From positions 186,001-250,000 of the forward strand of contig NZ_JALHLP010000005.1 in the NCBI RefSeq assembly GCF_022844465.1: DNA of 64,000 nucleotides. Direction: 5' to 3'. The translations under genes and the position numbers were made by a program. Below, one piece after another: positions 15,568 through 24,265 of this stretch. Every line of letters starts with the position of its first letter. Position 1 is the stretch's first letter. The notes under the pieces are model-generated. The model was not told where the DNA came from, searched no databases, and worked only from the letters and a program-made list of their open reading frames with translations. The stretch comes from Bradyrhizobium sp. (GTDB taxonomy: Bacteria; Pseudomonadota; Alphaproteobacteria; Rhizobiales; Xanthobacteraceae).

Positions 15568-15792
15568 TCAAGCCGCCAGGTCCTGCAGCAGCCGCGACGA
15601 ACCCCTGACCAGCACCCTGCGGCCGGTCGGCGTAATGCCTGGCGCATCGCCGTTGATGGCGGCGAGCCCCAGCGCGATCAAGCCATCGATGGCGTGCCGG
15701 CTCATGCGCGGGAGCCGCGACGCCGGCGAGCGCAACGCCTTCAGCGTTTCCCACTGGTCCGGGGTCAGGTCGTAGTCGAATTCGTCTTGCAT
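15568..15792 (-). CDS. Small conserved protein, function unknown
   Basis: 74 residues from the ATG at 15792, with a GAGG site just upstream; a longer frame starts 40 codons earlier but its extension is Arg-rich and lacks a site. The sequence 'MQDEFDYDLTPDQWETLKAL' and 'RVLVRGSSRLLQDLAA' suggests a small winged-helix-like fold, as in short proteins of Bradyrhizobium starting with 'YDLTPEQW'. No characterised function known to me. It reads towards the hemC fragment. Confidence 0.6.
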   Translation of the reverse strand: MQDEFDYDLTPDQWETLKALRSPASRLPRMSRHAIDGLIALGLAAINGDAPGITPTGRRVLVRGSSRLLQDLAA

Positions 15793-16107
15793 GGTGCCTC
15801 GGCGTTCTCGCAGCTCTTGCCCACAATTCTTGTGGCGTCTCATAGCGGGCGCACGTGAAGTTCGTGCGACCGCAACGAGTCCGGACTTTGACGCGCGACG
15901 ATGCGCTGTCACATCATCGTGTCATTGCAATCGATTGAATGTGTCGAATCACACAGACGCGCCGGACAAATACGCTGGCGCAGGTTGCGTGAACAAGGGG
16001 CGTCCAAAAGATCGCCCGATTGCCGCAACCCTTAAGTCAAGGTTACTAACCAAAGGTAAATTTAGGGGCCGTAGCAACACGGGGGTTCGGCCGCTCACGT
16101 TGTCGGA
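15793..16107. other. Intergenic region without recognised gene
   Basis: About 300 bases between the small gene at 15568-15792 and the large inverted repeat. Slightly lower in G+C than the flanks around 15950-16070. Open frames crossing it have no start signals or family resemblance. Confidence 0.5.
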
Positions 16108-16208
16108 CCTCATCCTGAGGAGGCGCGAAAGCGCCGTCTCGAAGGATGAATGGCGCCGGCGGGGCCTCATGGTTCGAGACGGCGCTTTCGCGCCTCCTCA
16201 CCATGAGG
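16108..16208. repeat. Large imperfect inverted repeat, about 42-bp arms
   Basis: The left arm at 16108-16149 contains GAGGAGGCGCGAAAGCGCCG and the right arm at 16165-16208 contains its complement, with smaller hairpins (GGCGCGAAAGCGCC) inside each. It belongs to the 'CCTCATGGTGAGGAGGCGCG' intergenic palindromes seen in Rhodopseudomonas/Bradyrhizobium. It follows the 3' end of the SDR gene (ends at 16285) and may stop its transcript. No T-run. Confidence 0.75.
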
Positions 16209-16284
16209 GATTAATGGTTGTCACCATCTCGCGTTCGCGTCGTCTCACGCCATCGCGGCCGGCTCTCACCGTCAATTTGCCGGA

Positions 16285-17085
16285 TCATCCCCGCCGCACG
16301 CTCGCGCCGCCGTCGACCGGCAGCGTCACGCCGGTGATGAAGCCCGCCTCGTCGGAGGCGAGGAACAAGGCGGCGTTGGCGACGTCCCAGCCGGTGCCCA
16401 TCTTCTGGCGCAGCGGCACCTTGGCGTCGCGCTCGGCCTCGACTTCGGCGCGGCTCTTCTTGAACGCGCGGGCGCGGGTGTCGACCGCCATCGGCGTGTT
16501 CATCAGGCCCGGCAGGATAACGTTGGCGCGGATGCCGTATTGCGCGTTTTGATAGGCGAGTTGCTCGGTGAAGGCGATCATCGCCGACTTGGTCGCCTTG
16601 TAGGCCACATAGGGGTAGGTGGTGATCGCGGCCATCGAGGAGATGTTGATGATGACGCCGCTCCCTTGGCGCCGCATGATCGGGACCACGTGCTTGGCGG
16701 CCAGCACGCAGCTCTTCAGGTTGATCGCCACGCAACGGTCGAACGCTTCCTCGGTGATGTCGAGCAGTTCGGCGTCGCCGCCGGACAGGCTGACGCCGAC
16801 ATTGTTGTGCAGCACGTCGATGCGGCCCCAGCGAGCCATCGCATCCGTCACCATCGCCTTGAGGTCGGAATTCTGGGTGACGTCGGCCTTGAAGGCCGCC
16901 GCCGTGCCACCCTTGGCGAGGATCATGTCGACCGTCTCCTGCGCCGACGCCAGATTGTGATCGACGCACAGCACCCTGGCGCCTTCGCGCGCGAAGGTCA
17001 GCGCGGTGGCGCGGCCGTTGCCAACGCCTTCGCCAGGGCTCTGTCCGGCGCCGACGACGATGGCGACGCGATCTTTCAGGCGCAT
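16285..17085 (-). CDS. SDR-family NAD(P)-dependent oxidoreductase
   Basis: 266 residues of a classical short-chain dehydrogenase: a Gly-rich nucleotide loop near residues 12-24 ('GAGQSPGEGVGNGRA', longer than the usual TGxxxGIG), 'HNNVG', the catalytic Ser in 'INISSM' and 'YVAYKATK' (Tyr-x-x-x-Lys), ending in 'TGVTLPVDGG'. It oxidises or reduces a hydroxyl/keto group; the substrate is unknown. The insertion in the glycine loop fits a subgroup acting in aromatic or terpene breakdown. The upstream carboxymuconolactone-decarboxylase-like gene ends one base before the ATG, so they form an operon. Confidence 0.88.
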   Translation of the reverse strand: MRLKDRVAIVVGAGQSPGEGVGNGRATALTFAREGARVLCVDHNLASAQETVDMILAKGGTAAAFKADVTQNSDLKAMVTDAMARWGRIDVLHNNVGVSLSGGDAELLDITEEAFDRCVAINLKSCVLAAKHVVPIMRRQGSGVIINISSMAAITTYPYVAYKATKSAMIAFTEQLAYQNAQYGIRANVILPGLMNTPMAVDTRARAFKKSRAEVEAERDAKVPLRQKMGTGWDVANAALFLASDEAGFITGVTLPVDGGASVRRG

Positions 17086-17086
17086 C

Positions 17087-17641
17087 TCATTTCACTCCCG
17101 GAATCGGGTACTGTTTCAGCACCTCTTTGTAATGCGGTTCGTTGTCGATCTGCATCGTTGCCAGCACGCGCACGACGGCGCAGTAAAAGGCGATGGTGAG
17201 CACGAGGTCGACCATGTGCTCGTCGGAGAGCTCGCGCTTGATCTCGGCGAAGGTCGCCTCCGACATCGCAAGCTCGCGCGTCATCTCGCGCGCGCCGCGC
17301 AGGATCGCCTTCGCCAGCGGCTCCAGCGTCGAGGACTTGCCCGCGGTCTCGGCCATCAGCCCCGCGATATCCGCGTCGGTGACGCCGAACTCCTTGCCGA
17401 TCTTCACATGATGGGTGAATTCGTACTCGGATTTCTCCAGCCAGCCGACCTGGAGGATCGCCAGTTCCCGCAGCCGCGGGTCGAGCTTGCTGTCGAAGCG
17501 GATGTAGCCGCCGATGCCGTTGAAGGCGCGCGCCATGTCGGGCGAGTTGACCAAGAGCTTGTGCAGGTTGGTGTTGCGCTTGAGCATGTCGCGATATTCG
17601 GGGGCGACCTGGTCGGCTTCGAGATAGGGCAGGCGGGCCAT
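17087..17641 (-). CDS. Carboxymuconolactone decarboxylase family protein
   Basis: 184 residues from the ATG at 17641 ('MARLPYLEADQVAPEYRDML'); a longer frame exists but its extra 23 codons are not conserved-looking. The helical core 'LRELAILQVGWLEKSEYEFTHH' followed by 'AKAILRGAREMTRELAMSEATF' is the CMD/AhpD fold. The active site follows the 'EYEFTHHV' pattern without a CxxC pair, so it is not a peroxiredoxin-reducing AhpD. It is co-transcribed with the SDR gene downstream. Probably acts on a small acid in catabolism; the substrate is unknown. Confidence 0.85.
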   Translation of the reverse strand: MARLPYLEADQVAPEYRDMLKRNTNLHKLLVNSPDMARAFNGIGGYIRFDSKLDPRLRELAILQVGWLEKSEYEFTHHVKIGKEFGVTDADIAGLMAETAGKSSTLEPLAKAILRGAREMTRELAMSEATFAEIKRELSDEHMVDLVLTIAFYCAVVRVLATMQIDNEPHYKEVLKQYPIPGVK

Positions 17642-17925
17642 CTGTTGTTTCCCTGTTGGCGTGATCGCATCCCGCTCGAGGACCGCGGCGCGGAGCGCCG
17701 CCGGCACCATCGCCGATTGCGCCGCGCGCTTGCGGCGTTTTCAAATGGCAGCGTTTCAAAGAAGCCGGGCTTCGGCAAGGGGCCGGCGATCGTCAACAGA
17801 ATGGCGAGATATGTCCTGTGGCCATGGATTCAGGCTGGGCACGCATGGCAAAACCGGTGCATCCTGACGCCAACGAGGCCGGTTCGACCGACCGGCACGG
17901 CTGATATCGCGGCGGGGAGCAGACC

Positions 17926-20900
17926 ATGGCGTTGATGGAAGTGGGGCTGGACAACAAGTACCGGCTGGATGCGAAGCGGATTTTCCTGTCCGGCACCCAG
18001 GCGCTGGTCCGCCTGCCGATGTTGCAGCGCGAACGCGACCGCGCGCAGGGACTCAACACCGCGGGCTTCATCTCCGGCTACCGCGGCTCGCCGCTCGGGA
18101 TGTACGACCACGCGCTGTGGCGCGCCAAGACCTTCCTCAAGCAGCACGACATCGAATTCTCGCCCGGCCTCAACGAGGACCTGGCGGCGACCGCGGTGTG
18201 GGGCAGCCAGCAGGTCGGAATGTTCCCCGGTGCCAAGGTCGATGGCGTGTTCGGCATCTGGTACGGCAAGGGACCTGGCGTCGACCGCTCGATGGATGCG
18301 CTCAAGCACGCCAACTCGGCCGGCACCTCGCGCCATGGCGGCGTGATCGCACTCGCCGGCGACGACCATGGCTGCCAGTCCTCGACGCTCGCGCACCAGA
18401 GCGAGCAGGTGTTCGCCGCGGCCTTGATGCCCGTGGTCAACCCGGCAACCCTGCAGGACTACCTCGACCTCGGCATTCTGGGGTTTGCGCTGTCGCGCTA
18501 CTCGAGTTGCTGGGTCGGCTTCAAGGCGATTTCGGAGACGGTCGAAAGCTCGGCCTCGATCGTCAGCGATCCCGATCGCATCCAGATCATCACGCCCGAC
18601 GATTTCGAGATGCCGCCGGGCGGGCTTTCGATCCGCTGGCCCGACGCGCCGATGGACCAGGAGCGGCGGCTGCACGGCCCGAAGATGCAGGCGGTCGCGG
18701 CATTCACCCGCGTCAACCGCTTCGACCGCATCGTGCTGGATTCGAAGCCGGCGCGGCTCGGCATCATGGCGACCGGCAAGGCCTATCTCGACCTCAGGCA
18801 GGCGCTGGCCGATCTCGGCATCACCGACGCCGAAGCGCAGGCGCTGGGATTGCGCATCTACAAGGTCGCGCTGACCTGGCCGCTGGAGGAACACGGCGCC
18901 CGGGCGTTCGCCGAGGGTCTGCAGGACGTGCTGGTGGTCGAGGAGAAGCGCGGCTTCATCGAGGACCAGTTGCTGCGGATACTCTATAACGTCGACGCGT
19001 CGAAGCGGCCCTCGGTGGTCGGCAAGCGCGATGAGACCGGCGCGACCCTGCTGCCGAGCGAGGGCGAGTTGACGCCGACCATGGTGGCCGCTGCCGTGGT
19101 CGCACGGCTACGCAGGCTCGGCCATCGCAGCCCGGCGCTGGAGCAGCGGCTGGCCAAGCTGGAGGCGTTCGATCGGCCGGCGGACGGCGTCGGCGCCGCC
19201 AAGCTGCTACGCACGCCGTATTTCTGCTCGGGCTGCCCGCACAACACCTCGACCAAGATACCCGAAGGCAGCCGTGCGATGGCCGGCATCGGCTGCCACG
19301 GCATGGCGCTCTCGGTGCCGAGCCGCCGGACCCAGACGATCTCGCACATGGGCGCGGAAGGCGTCACCTGGATCGGGCAGGCGCCGTTCACCAGCGAGCC
19401 GCATGTGTTCCAGAATCTCGGCGACGGCACCTACACCCATTCCGGCCTGCTCGCGATCCGCGCGGCGGCCGCCGCCGGCGTCAACATCACCTACAAGATC
19501 CTCTACAACGACGCGGTGGCGATGACCGGCGGCCAACCCGCCGAAGGCGGCCTGACGGTCTCCCAGATCGCGCATCAGGTTTCGGCGGAAGGCGCCAAGC
19601 GCCTCGTGATCGTCTCCGACGAACCGCAGAAGTATCCGTCGAACTATTTTCCGGCTGGTACGACCGTCCATCACCGCCGCGAACTCGACGCCGTGCAGCG
19701 CGAACTGCGCGAGGTCAAGGGCCTCACGGTGCTGATCTACGACCAGACCTGTGCCGCGGAAAAGCGCCGCCGCCGCAAGCGCGGGCTCTATCCGGACCCG
19801 CCGAAGCGCGTCTTCATCAACGAGCGCGTCTGCGAAGGCTGCGGCGACTGCTCGGCTGCTTCCAACTGCGTCTCGGTGCAGCCGCTGGAGACCGAACTCG
19901 GCCGCAAGCGGCGGATCGACCAGTCGAACTGCAACAAGGACTTCTCCTGCATCGAAGGCTTTTGCCCGAGCTTCGTCACCGTGCATGGCGGCGGCTTGCG
20001 CAAGGTCGATCGCGCCGCCGCCGATCCTTCGGCGCTGTTTGCCGACCTGCCGATTCCGGCGGTGCGCGAGCTTGACGGCGCCTACAACATCCTCGTCACC
20101 GGCATCGGTGGCACCGGCGTCATCACGATCGGCGCGCTGCTCGGCATGGCCGCGCATGTCGATGGCAAGGCCTGCTCGACGCTCGACTTCACCGGATTGT
20201 CGCAGAAGAACGGCGCGGTCATGAGCCACGTCCGGATCGCGCCGTCGGCCGATGACCTCGCCAATGTCCGCATCGGCCCCGGCAGCGCCAACCTCATTCT
20301 CGGCTGCGACATCGTCGTCGCCACCAGCGTCCCGGCGCTAAGTCGCGCCGAACGCGGCGTGACACGCGCCGTCGTCAACGCCGACCTGTTGCCGACCGCC
20401 AGCTTCGTGATCGACCCGGATATCGACTTCCAGGCCGGCGCCATGCGGGAGGCGCTCAACGAGGCGGTCAGCGCCTCCGAACTCGACATCCTCGATGCGA
20501 CCGGGCTTGCCACCGCGCTGATGGGCGACAGCATCGCCACCAACGCGTTCATGCTCGGCTTTGCATTCCAGCGCGGCGCGATTCCGTTGTCGCTGGCGGC
20601 GATCATGAAGGCGATTGATCTCAACGGCGCTGCGATCGAGATGAACAAGCTGGCGTTTTCGTGGGGCCGGCTGGCCGCGCACGACCTGCCACGCGTCGTC
20701 AGCGCGGCGCGGTTCAGGAATTCGGGCGCGCAGCCTGCCAAGCGCACGCTCGACGAAAGCATCGCTTACCGGGCGGATTTCCTCGCCGGCTACCAGGACG
20801 CAGCCTATTCGAAGCGCTACCTCGCCGAGGTCGCGCGCGTCCGCGCCGCCGAAGCCAAGGCCTCGCCGGGGTCGCACGACCTCACCGAGGCCTTTGCCAA

Positions 20901-21399
20901 GGGGCTGTTCAAGCTGATGGCCTACAAGGACGAATACGAGGTCGCCCGGCTTTACTCCGACGGCGAATTCGCCGAGGCGCTGAAAGCGCAGTTCGACGGC
21001 GATTCGAGCGTCAAGGTCAGCCTGGCGCCGCCGCTACTCGCGCGGCGCGACAAGGTCACCGGGCATTTGCGCAAGCGCGAGTTCGGCGGCTGGATCTTCC
21101 GCGCCTTTGCGATCCTGACCCGGCTCAGGTTCCTGCGCGGCAGCGCGCTCGATCCGTTCGGCTACACCGCGGAGCGGCGAATGGAGCGGGCGTTGCCGGG
21201 TGAGTATTCGGCCATGATCTTCCGCCAGCTCGACCGGGCCAGGCCACACGACTGGCCGCTTCTGGTGGCGTTGGCGAAATCGGCCGAACTGGTGCGCGGC
21301 TATGGTCACATCAAGGAAGCCAATGTCGCGAAATACCGCGCGGAGTGCGCGCGGCTGGAGGGCGCGATCGGCCGACCGGTGGCGCAGGCGGCCGAGTAG
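17926..21399 (+). CDS. Indolepyruvate:ferredoxin oxidoreductase, fused alpha-beta type
   Basis: 1157 residues, the size of the single-chain IorAB-like enzymes of alphaproteobacteria. The first ~430 residues hold the pyrimidine and core domains ('GYRGSPLGMYDHALW'), about 430-620 the TPP-binding part ('GDGTYTHSGLLAIRAA', then 'LYNDAVAMTGGQPAEGG'), about 625-690 a cysteine region ('CEGCGDCSAASNC', 'CNKDFSCIEGFC') able to hold Fe-S clusters, and about 700-870 the gamma domain ('GIGGTGVITIGALLGMAA'). It decarboxylates aryl or branched 2-oxo acids to acyl-CoA, reducing ferredoxin, in amino-acid catabolism. ATG with GGGGAG upstream. Confidence 0.92.
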   Translation: MALMEVGLDNKYRLDAKRIFLSGTQALVRLPMLQRERDRAQGLNTAGFISGYRGSPLGMYDHALWRAKTFLKQHDIEFSPGLNEDLAATAVWGSQQVGMFPGAKVDGVFGIWYGKGPGVDRSMDALKHANSAGTSRHGGVIALAGDDHGCQSSTLAHQSEQVFAAALMPVVNPATLQDYLDLGILGFALSRYSSCWVGFKAISETVESSASIVSDPDRIQIITPDDFEMPPGGLSIRWPDAPMDQERRLHGPKMQAVAAFTRVNRFDRIVLDSKPARLGIMATGKAYLDLRQALADLGITDAEAQALGLRIYKVALTWPLEEHGARAFAEGLQDVLVVEEKRGFIEDQLLRILYNVDASKRPSVVGKRDETGATLLPSEGELTPTMVAAAVVARLRRLGHRSPALEQRLAKLEAFDRPADGVGAAKLLRTPYFCSGCPHNTSTKIPEGSRAMAGIGCHGMALSVPSRRTQTISHMGAEGVTWIGQAPFTSEPHVFQNLGDGTYTHSGLLAIRAAAAAGVNITYKILYNDAVAMTGGQPAEGGLTVSQIAHQVSAEGAKRLVIVSDEPQKYPSNYFPAGTTVHHRRELDAVQRELREVKGLTVLIYDQTCAAEKRRRRKRGLYPDPPKRVFINERVCEGCGDCSAASNCVSVQPLETELGRKRRIDQSNCNKDFSCIEGFCPSFVTVHGGGLRKVDRAAADPSALFADLPIPAVRELDGAYNILVTGIGGTGVITIGALLGMAAHVDGKACSTLDFTGLSQKNGAVMSHVRIAPSADDLANVRIGPGSANLILGCDIVVATSVPALSRAERGVTRAVVNADLLPTASFVIDPDIDFQAGAMREALNEAVSASELDILDATGLATALMGDSIATNAFMLGFAFQRGAIPLSLAAIMKAIDLNGAAIEMNKLAFSWGRLAAHDLPRVVSAARFRNSGAQPAKRTLDESIAYRADFLAGYQDAAYSKRYLAEVARVRAAEAKASPGSHDLTEAFAKGLFKLMAYKDEYEVARLYSDGEFAEALKAQFDGDSSVKVSLAPPLLARRDKVTGHLRKREFGGWIFRAFAILTRLRFLRGSALDPFGYTAERRMERALPGEYSAMIFRQLDRARPHDWPLLVALAKSAELVRGYGHIKEANVAKYRAECARLEGAIGRPVAQAAE

Positions 21400-21539
21400 G
21401 GGGCCGGCGTCAGGGGGGTCACAAGGAAATAGCCGCCGACAACCAGAAGCAGGGCCAGCGTCACGACCACGCCGAGGACGGCCGCAATGATTGCGGGCAG
21501 TTCATGGTTGTCCAGCCATTGTTGCAACGCTCTGCCCAT
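21306..21539 (-). CDS. Small membrane protein overlapping the oxidoreductase 3' end (possible)
   Basis: 77 residues with one clear membrane helix at about 15-41 ('AIIAAVLGVVVTLALLLVVGGYFL'-like segment) after a hydrophilic start 'MGRALQQWLDNHELP'. AGGTG lies four to five bases before the ATG. The C-terminal ~30 codons overlap the last codons of the 17926-21399 gene on the other strand, so the true end could be artefactual. The helix and the N-terminal half lie outside the overlap and look real. Confidence 0.4.
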   Translation of the reverse strand: MGRALQQWLDNHELPAIIAAVLGVVVTLALLLVVGGYFLVTPLTPAPYSAACATGRPIAPSSRAHSARYFATLASLM

Positions 21540-21675
21540 CCGTCACCTGGCCCGCTCTTGATTTGCCCTGCGCCATGCGCGCAAGCTATTCAATAACGGC
21601 CAACTCCCCGCAATGAAATACCGTTGGCGCGGCATTTGTGGCGCCTGCGACGATTATTAGTTCAGGACTCGACCG

Positions 21676-22494
21676 ATGGAACATCTGCAAACCCAGGGCA
21701 TCAGCCTGCCCAAGCTCGGCCTTGGCACCTTCCGGATGCAGGGCGACGCCTGCCGCGCCGCCGTCGAGAGCGCGCTTGGGCTCGGTTACCGCCATATCGA
21801 CACCGCGGAGATGTATGGCAACGAGGAAGCGATCGGGGCGGCGATCGCCGCCGCGAAGATCCCCCGCAAGGATATTCACGTCACTACCAAGGTCTGGAAC
21901 GAGAACCTGGCGCCGGAGGCGATCCAGCGGGCGTTCGACGCATCCCTGAAGAAGCTGCGGCTCGACCAGGTCGATCTCTATCTGGTGCACTGGCCGGCGC
22001 CGAACATGAACCTGCCCAAAATCTTCGAGACGCTGATGCGGCTGAAGCAGGAGGGCCGCACCCGCGCCATCGGCGTCGCCAATTTCAACATCGCGCTGCT
22101 GAAGACGGTGATCGAGGACATCCAGGCGCCGATCGCCTGCAACCAGGTCGAATACCACGTGATGCTGGACCAGGCCCGGCTGCGTCGGTACCTCACCGAG
22201 AAATCAATCCCGCTGGTCGCCTATTGCCCGCTGACGCAGGGTCGCGCCGCCGCCGACCCGGTCCTTGCCGCGATCGGACGCAAGCACAACGCCAGCGCGG
22301 CGCAGGTGGCGCTGAAATGGCTGCTCGACCAGGACGGCGTCGCCGCCATTCCGAAGGCGTCGCGCGCGGAAAGCCAGCAGGCCAACCTTGACGCAACCCG
22401 TGTCAACCTCGACGACGCCGACCGCAAGGCGATCGCGGCGTTGCCGAAAGACAAGCGTTGCGTCAATCCCGGCTTCGCGCCGGCGTGGGATTGA
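21676..22494 (+). CDS. Aldo/keto reductase
   Basis: 272 residues, the usual length for this single-domain TIM-barrel family. The catalytic tetrad is present: Asp in 'HIDTAEMYGNE' with Tyr50, Lys in 'VTTKVW' and His in 'YLVHWP'; 'AIPKASRAESQQANL' is the NADP(H)-binding loop. It reduces aldehydes or ketones such as 2,5-diketo-gluconate or methylglyoxal; the substrate cannot be told. Cytoplasmic. It stands alone between the oxidoreductase and the thiolase, all reading the same way. Confidence 0.92.
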   Translation: MEHLQTQGISLPKLGLGTFRMQGDACRAAVESALGLGYRHIDTAEMYGNEEAIGAAIAAAKIPRKDIHVTTKVWNENLAPEAIQRAFDASLKKLRLDQVDLYLVHWPAPNMNLPKIFETLMRLKQEGRTRAIGVANFNIALLKTVIEDIQAPIACNQVEYHVMLDQARLRRYLTEKSIPLVAYCPLTQGRAAADPVLAAIGRKHNASAAQVALKWLLDQDGVAAIPKASRAESQQANLDATRVNLDDADRKAIAALPKDKRCVNPGFAPAWD

Positions 22495-22593
22495 TCAAGA
22501 CATCGCCTTTTCCGCCCGCCGGAATTCGGGTTTTCGCTACACACGGGCCGTGGTCCGGTCCATACTGGCCGCATCCAAGGGAGGTCTTTCAAA

Positions 22594-23766
22594 ATGCGTG
22601 AAGCTGTTATCGTTTCCTATGCACGTACCGGGCTGGCGAAGTCCGGTCGCGGCGGGTTCAACATCACCCCGCCGATGTCGATGGCGGCTCACGCCATCAA
22701 GCACGCCGTCGCGCGCGCCGGCGTCGACAAGGACTATGTCGAGGACTGCTATCTCGGCAATTGCGCGCATGGCGCCCCCAATATCGGCCGTCAGGCAGCG
22801 TTGCTGGCGGGCCTGCCGAAGTCGACCGCCGGGGTTTCCGTCAACCGCTTCTGCTCGTCGGGCCTGCAGACGATCGCAATGGCCGCCAACTCGATCCGCT
22901 CCGACGGCGCCGACTGCATCGTCGCCGGCGGCGTCGAAAGCATTTCGATTCCCGGCGGCGGCTCGCCGAAGGAATCGATCGATCCCGACCTGCTCAAGGT
23001 CGCGCCCGATATCTTCATGGCCATGATCGACACCGCCGACATCGTGGCGGACCGCTACAAGCTCAGCCGCGAATACCAGGACGAGTATTCGCTGGAGTCG
23101 CAGCGCCGGATGGCGGCGGCCCAGCAGGCCAACAAGTTCAAGGACGAAATCGTCCCGATGAAGACCAAAATGAAAATGGTCGACAAGGCGACCAAGGCCG
23201 AAAGCATCGTCGACTACGTCGTCGACCGCGACGAGTGCAACCGGCCCGACACCACCATGGAGGGCCTTGCCAAGCTCGAGCCGGTCAAGGGTCCCGGCAA
23301 ATACATCACTGCCGGCAACGCCAGCCAGCTCTCGGACGGTGCGGCGGCGGTGGTGCTGATGGAGGCCAAGGACGCGGAGAAGCGCGGGCTGAACCCGCTC
23401 GGCCGCTTCGTCGCCTGGGCGGCCGCGGGCTGCGAGCCGGACGAGATGGGCATCGGCCCGATCTACGCGGTGCCGAAACTGTTGAAGCGCCACGGCCTCA
23501 AGATCGGCGACGTCGATCTCTGGGAGCTCAACGAAGCCTTCGCCAGCCAGTGTCTCTATTCGCGCGACAAGCTCGGCATCGATCCCGAGAAGTACAATGT
23601 CAATGGCGGCTCGATCGCGATCGGCCATCCCTTCGGCATGACCGGCGCGCGCCTGACTGGTCACATCCTGCAGGAAGGCCGCCGGCGCAAGGCCAAGTGG
23701 GGCGTCGTCACCATGTGTATCGGCGGCGGCCAGGGCGGCGCCGGGCTGTTCGAAATCTACAGCTGA
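22594..23766 (+). CDS. Acetyl-CoA C-acyltransferase (thiolase)
   Basis: 390 residues, typical thiolase length. The nucleophile Cys87 lies in 'NRFCSSGLQ'; 'NEAFASQ', His345 in '[15 protein letters not shown]' and Cys375 in '[10 protein letters not shown]' complete the active site. It cleaves 3-ketoacyl-CoA with CoA or runs in reverse. The 'GHP' motif and context (acyl-CoA enzymes elsewhere in the window) fit fatty-acid or aromatic beta-oxidation. A bidirectional terminator follows within 45 bp. Confidence 0.94.
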   Translation: MREAVIVSYARTGLAKSGRGGFNITPPMSMAAHAIKHAVARAGVDKDYVEDCYLGNCAHGAPNIGRQAALLAGLPKSTAGVSVNRFCSSGLQTIAMAANSIRSDGADCIVAGGVESISIPGGGSPKESIDPDLLKVAPDIFMAMIDTADIVADRYKLSREYQDEYSLESQRRMAAAQQANKFKDEIVPMKTKMKMVDKATKAESIVDYVVDRDECNRPDTTMEGLAKLEPVKGPGKYITAGNASQLSDGAAAVVLMEAKDAEKRGLNPLGRFVAWAAAGCEPDEMGIGPIYAVPKLLKRHGLKIGDVDLWELNEAFASQCLYSRDKLGIDPEKYNVNGGSIAIGHPFGMTGARLTGHILQEGRRRKAKWGVVTMCIGGGQGGAGLFEIYS

Positions 23767-23807
23767 GGTCTCAGCCGCCGGACGCTACGCGACCAATGGA
23801 ACGCAAC

Positions 23808-23836
23808 AAAAAATGGCTCCGCGAGGAGCCATTTTA
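23808..23836. terminator. Bidirectional intrinsic terminator
   Basis: AAAATGGCTCC-GCGA-GGAGCCATTTT: an 11-bp stem with a GCGA loop and A/T runs on both sides, between the thiolase gene (plus) and the histidine-rich protein gene (minus), so it can end both convergent transcripts. Confidence 0.85.
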
Positions 23837-23859
23837 CTGCGTTAAAGGCGTGATCGAAT

Positions 23860-24090
23860 TCAGTAACGATACTTCTTGATGACCACCACCTTGTTGCGGT
23901 TGTGACCGTGCCGATGTCCGCGGTGCCAGCCGCGATTTGACCTGTAGTGGGCACGCGCGCCGTGATGGTGCTTGTGTTTTCCGGCATGGTAGCCGCCGCT
24001 CTTGATCACGACGGTCTGGGCGTCCGCCACCGACGGCGCGGCGAGAAAGATCGCGCCGAGTGCGGCGATCACGATTGCAAGCTTCTTCAT
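23860..24090 (-). CDS. Small exported His-rich basic protein
   Basis: 76 residues: a signal peptide cleaved near 'SVADA' (residue 24) and a short mature part rich in His, Arg and Lys ('HAGKHKHHHGARAHYRSNRG', 'HRHGHNRNK'), with two 'VVIK' segments framing it. Such sequences can bind metal or polyanions; the function is not established. An AGGA site precedes the ATG. It ends at the shared terminator with the thiolase gene. Confidence 0.65.
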   Translation of the reverse strand: MKKLAIVIAALGAIFLAAPSVADAQTVVIKSGGYHAGKHKHHHGARAHYRSNRGWHRGHRHGHNRNKVVVIKKYRY

Positions 24091-24265
24091 TCAAAGTCCT
24101 CCAATAGGGAAGGATTGAACCTCCCGTTGCGGGGAATGTTCCTGGGATCAAACAGGAGAATTATGAACGGCAGCCGTTTGCGCGCAGGGTGCTACGTCCG
24201 GCTTGCGGAAACCCGGCGCCAGACGCATCATCCCGTCACAAAGATCGTGTGGGAGGAGGGCTGCA

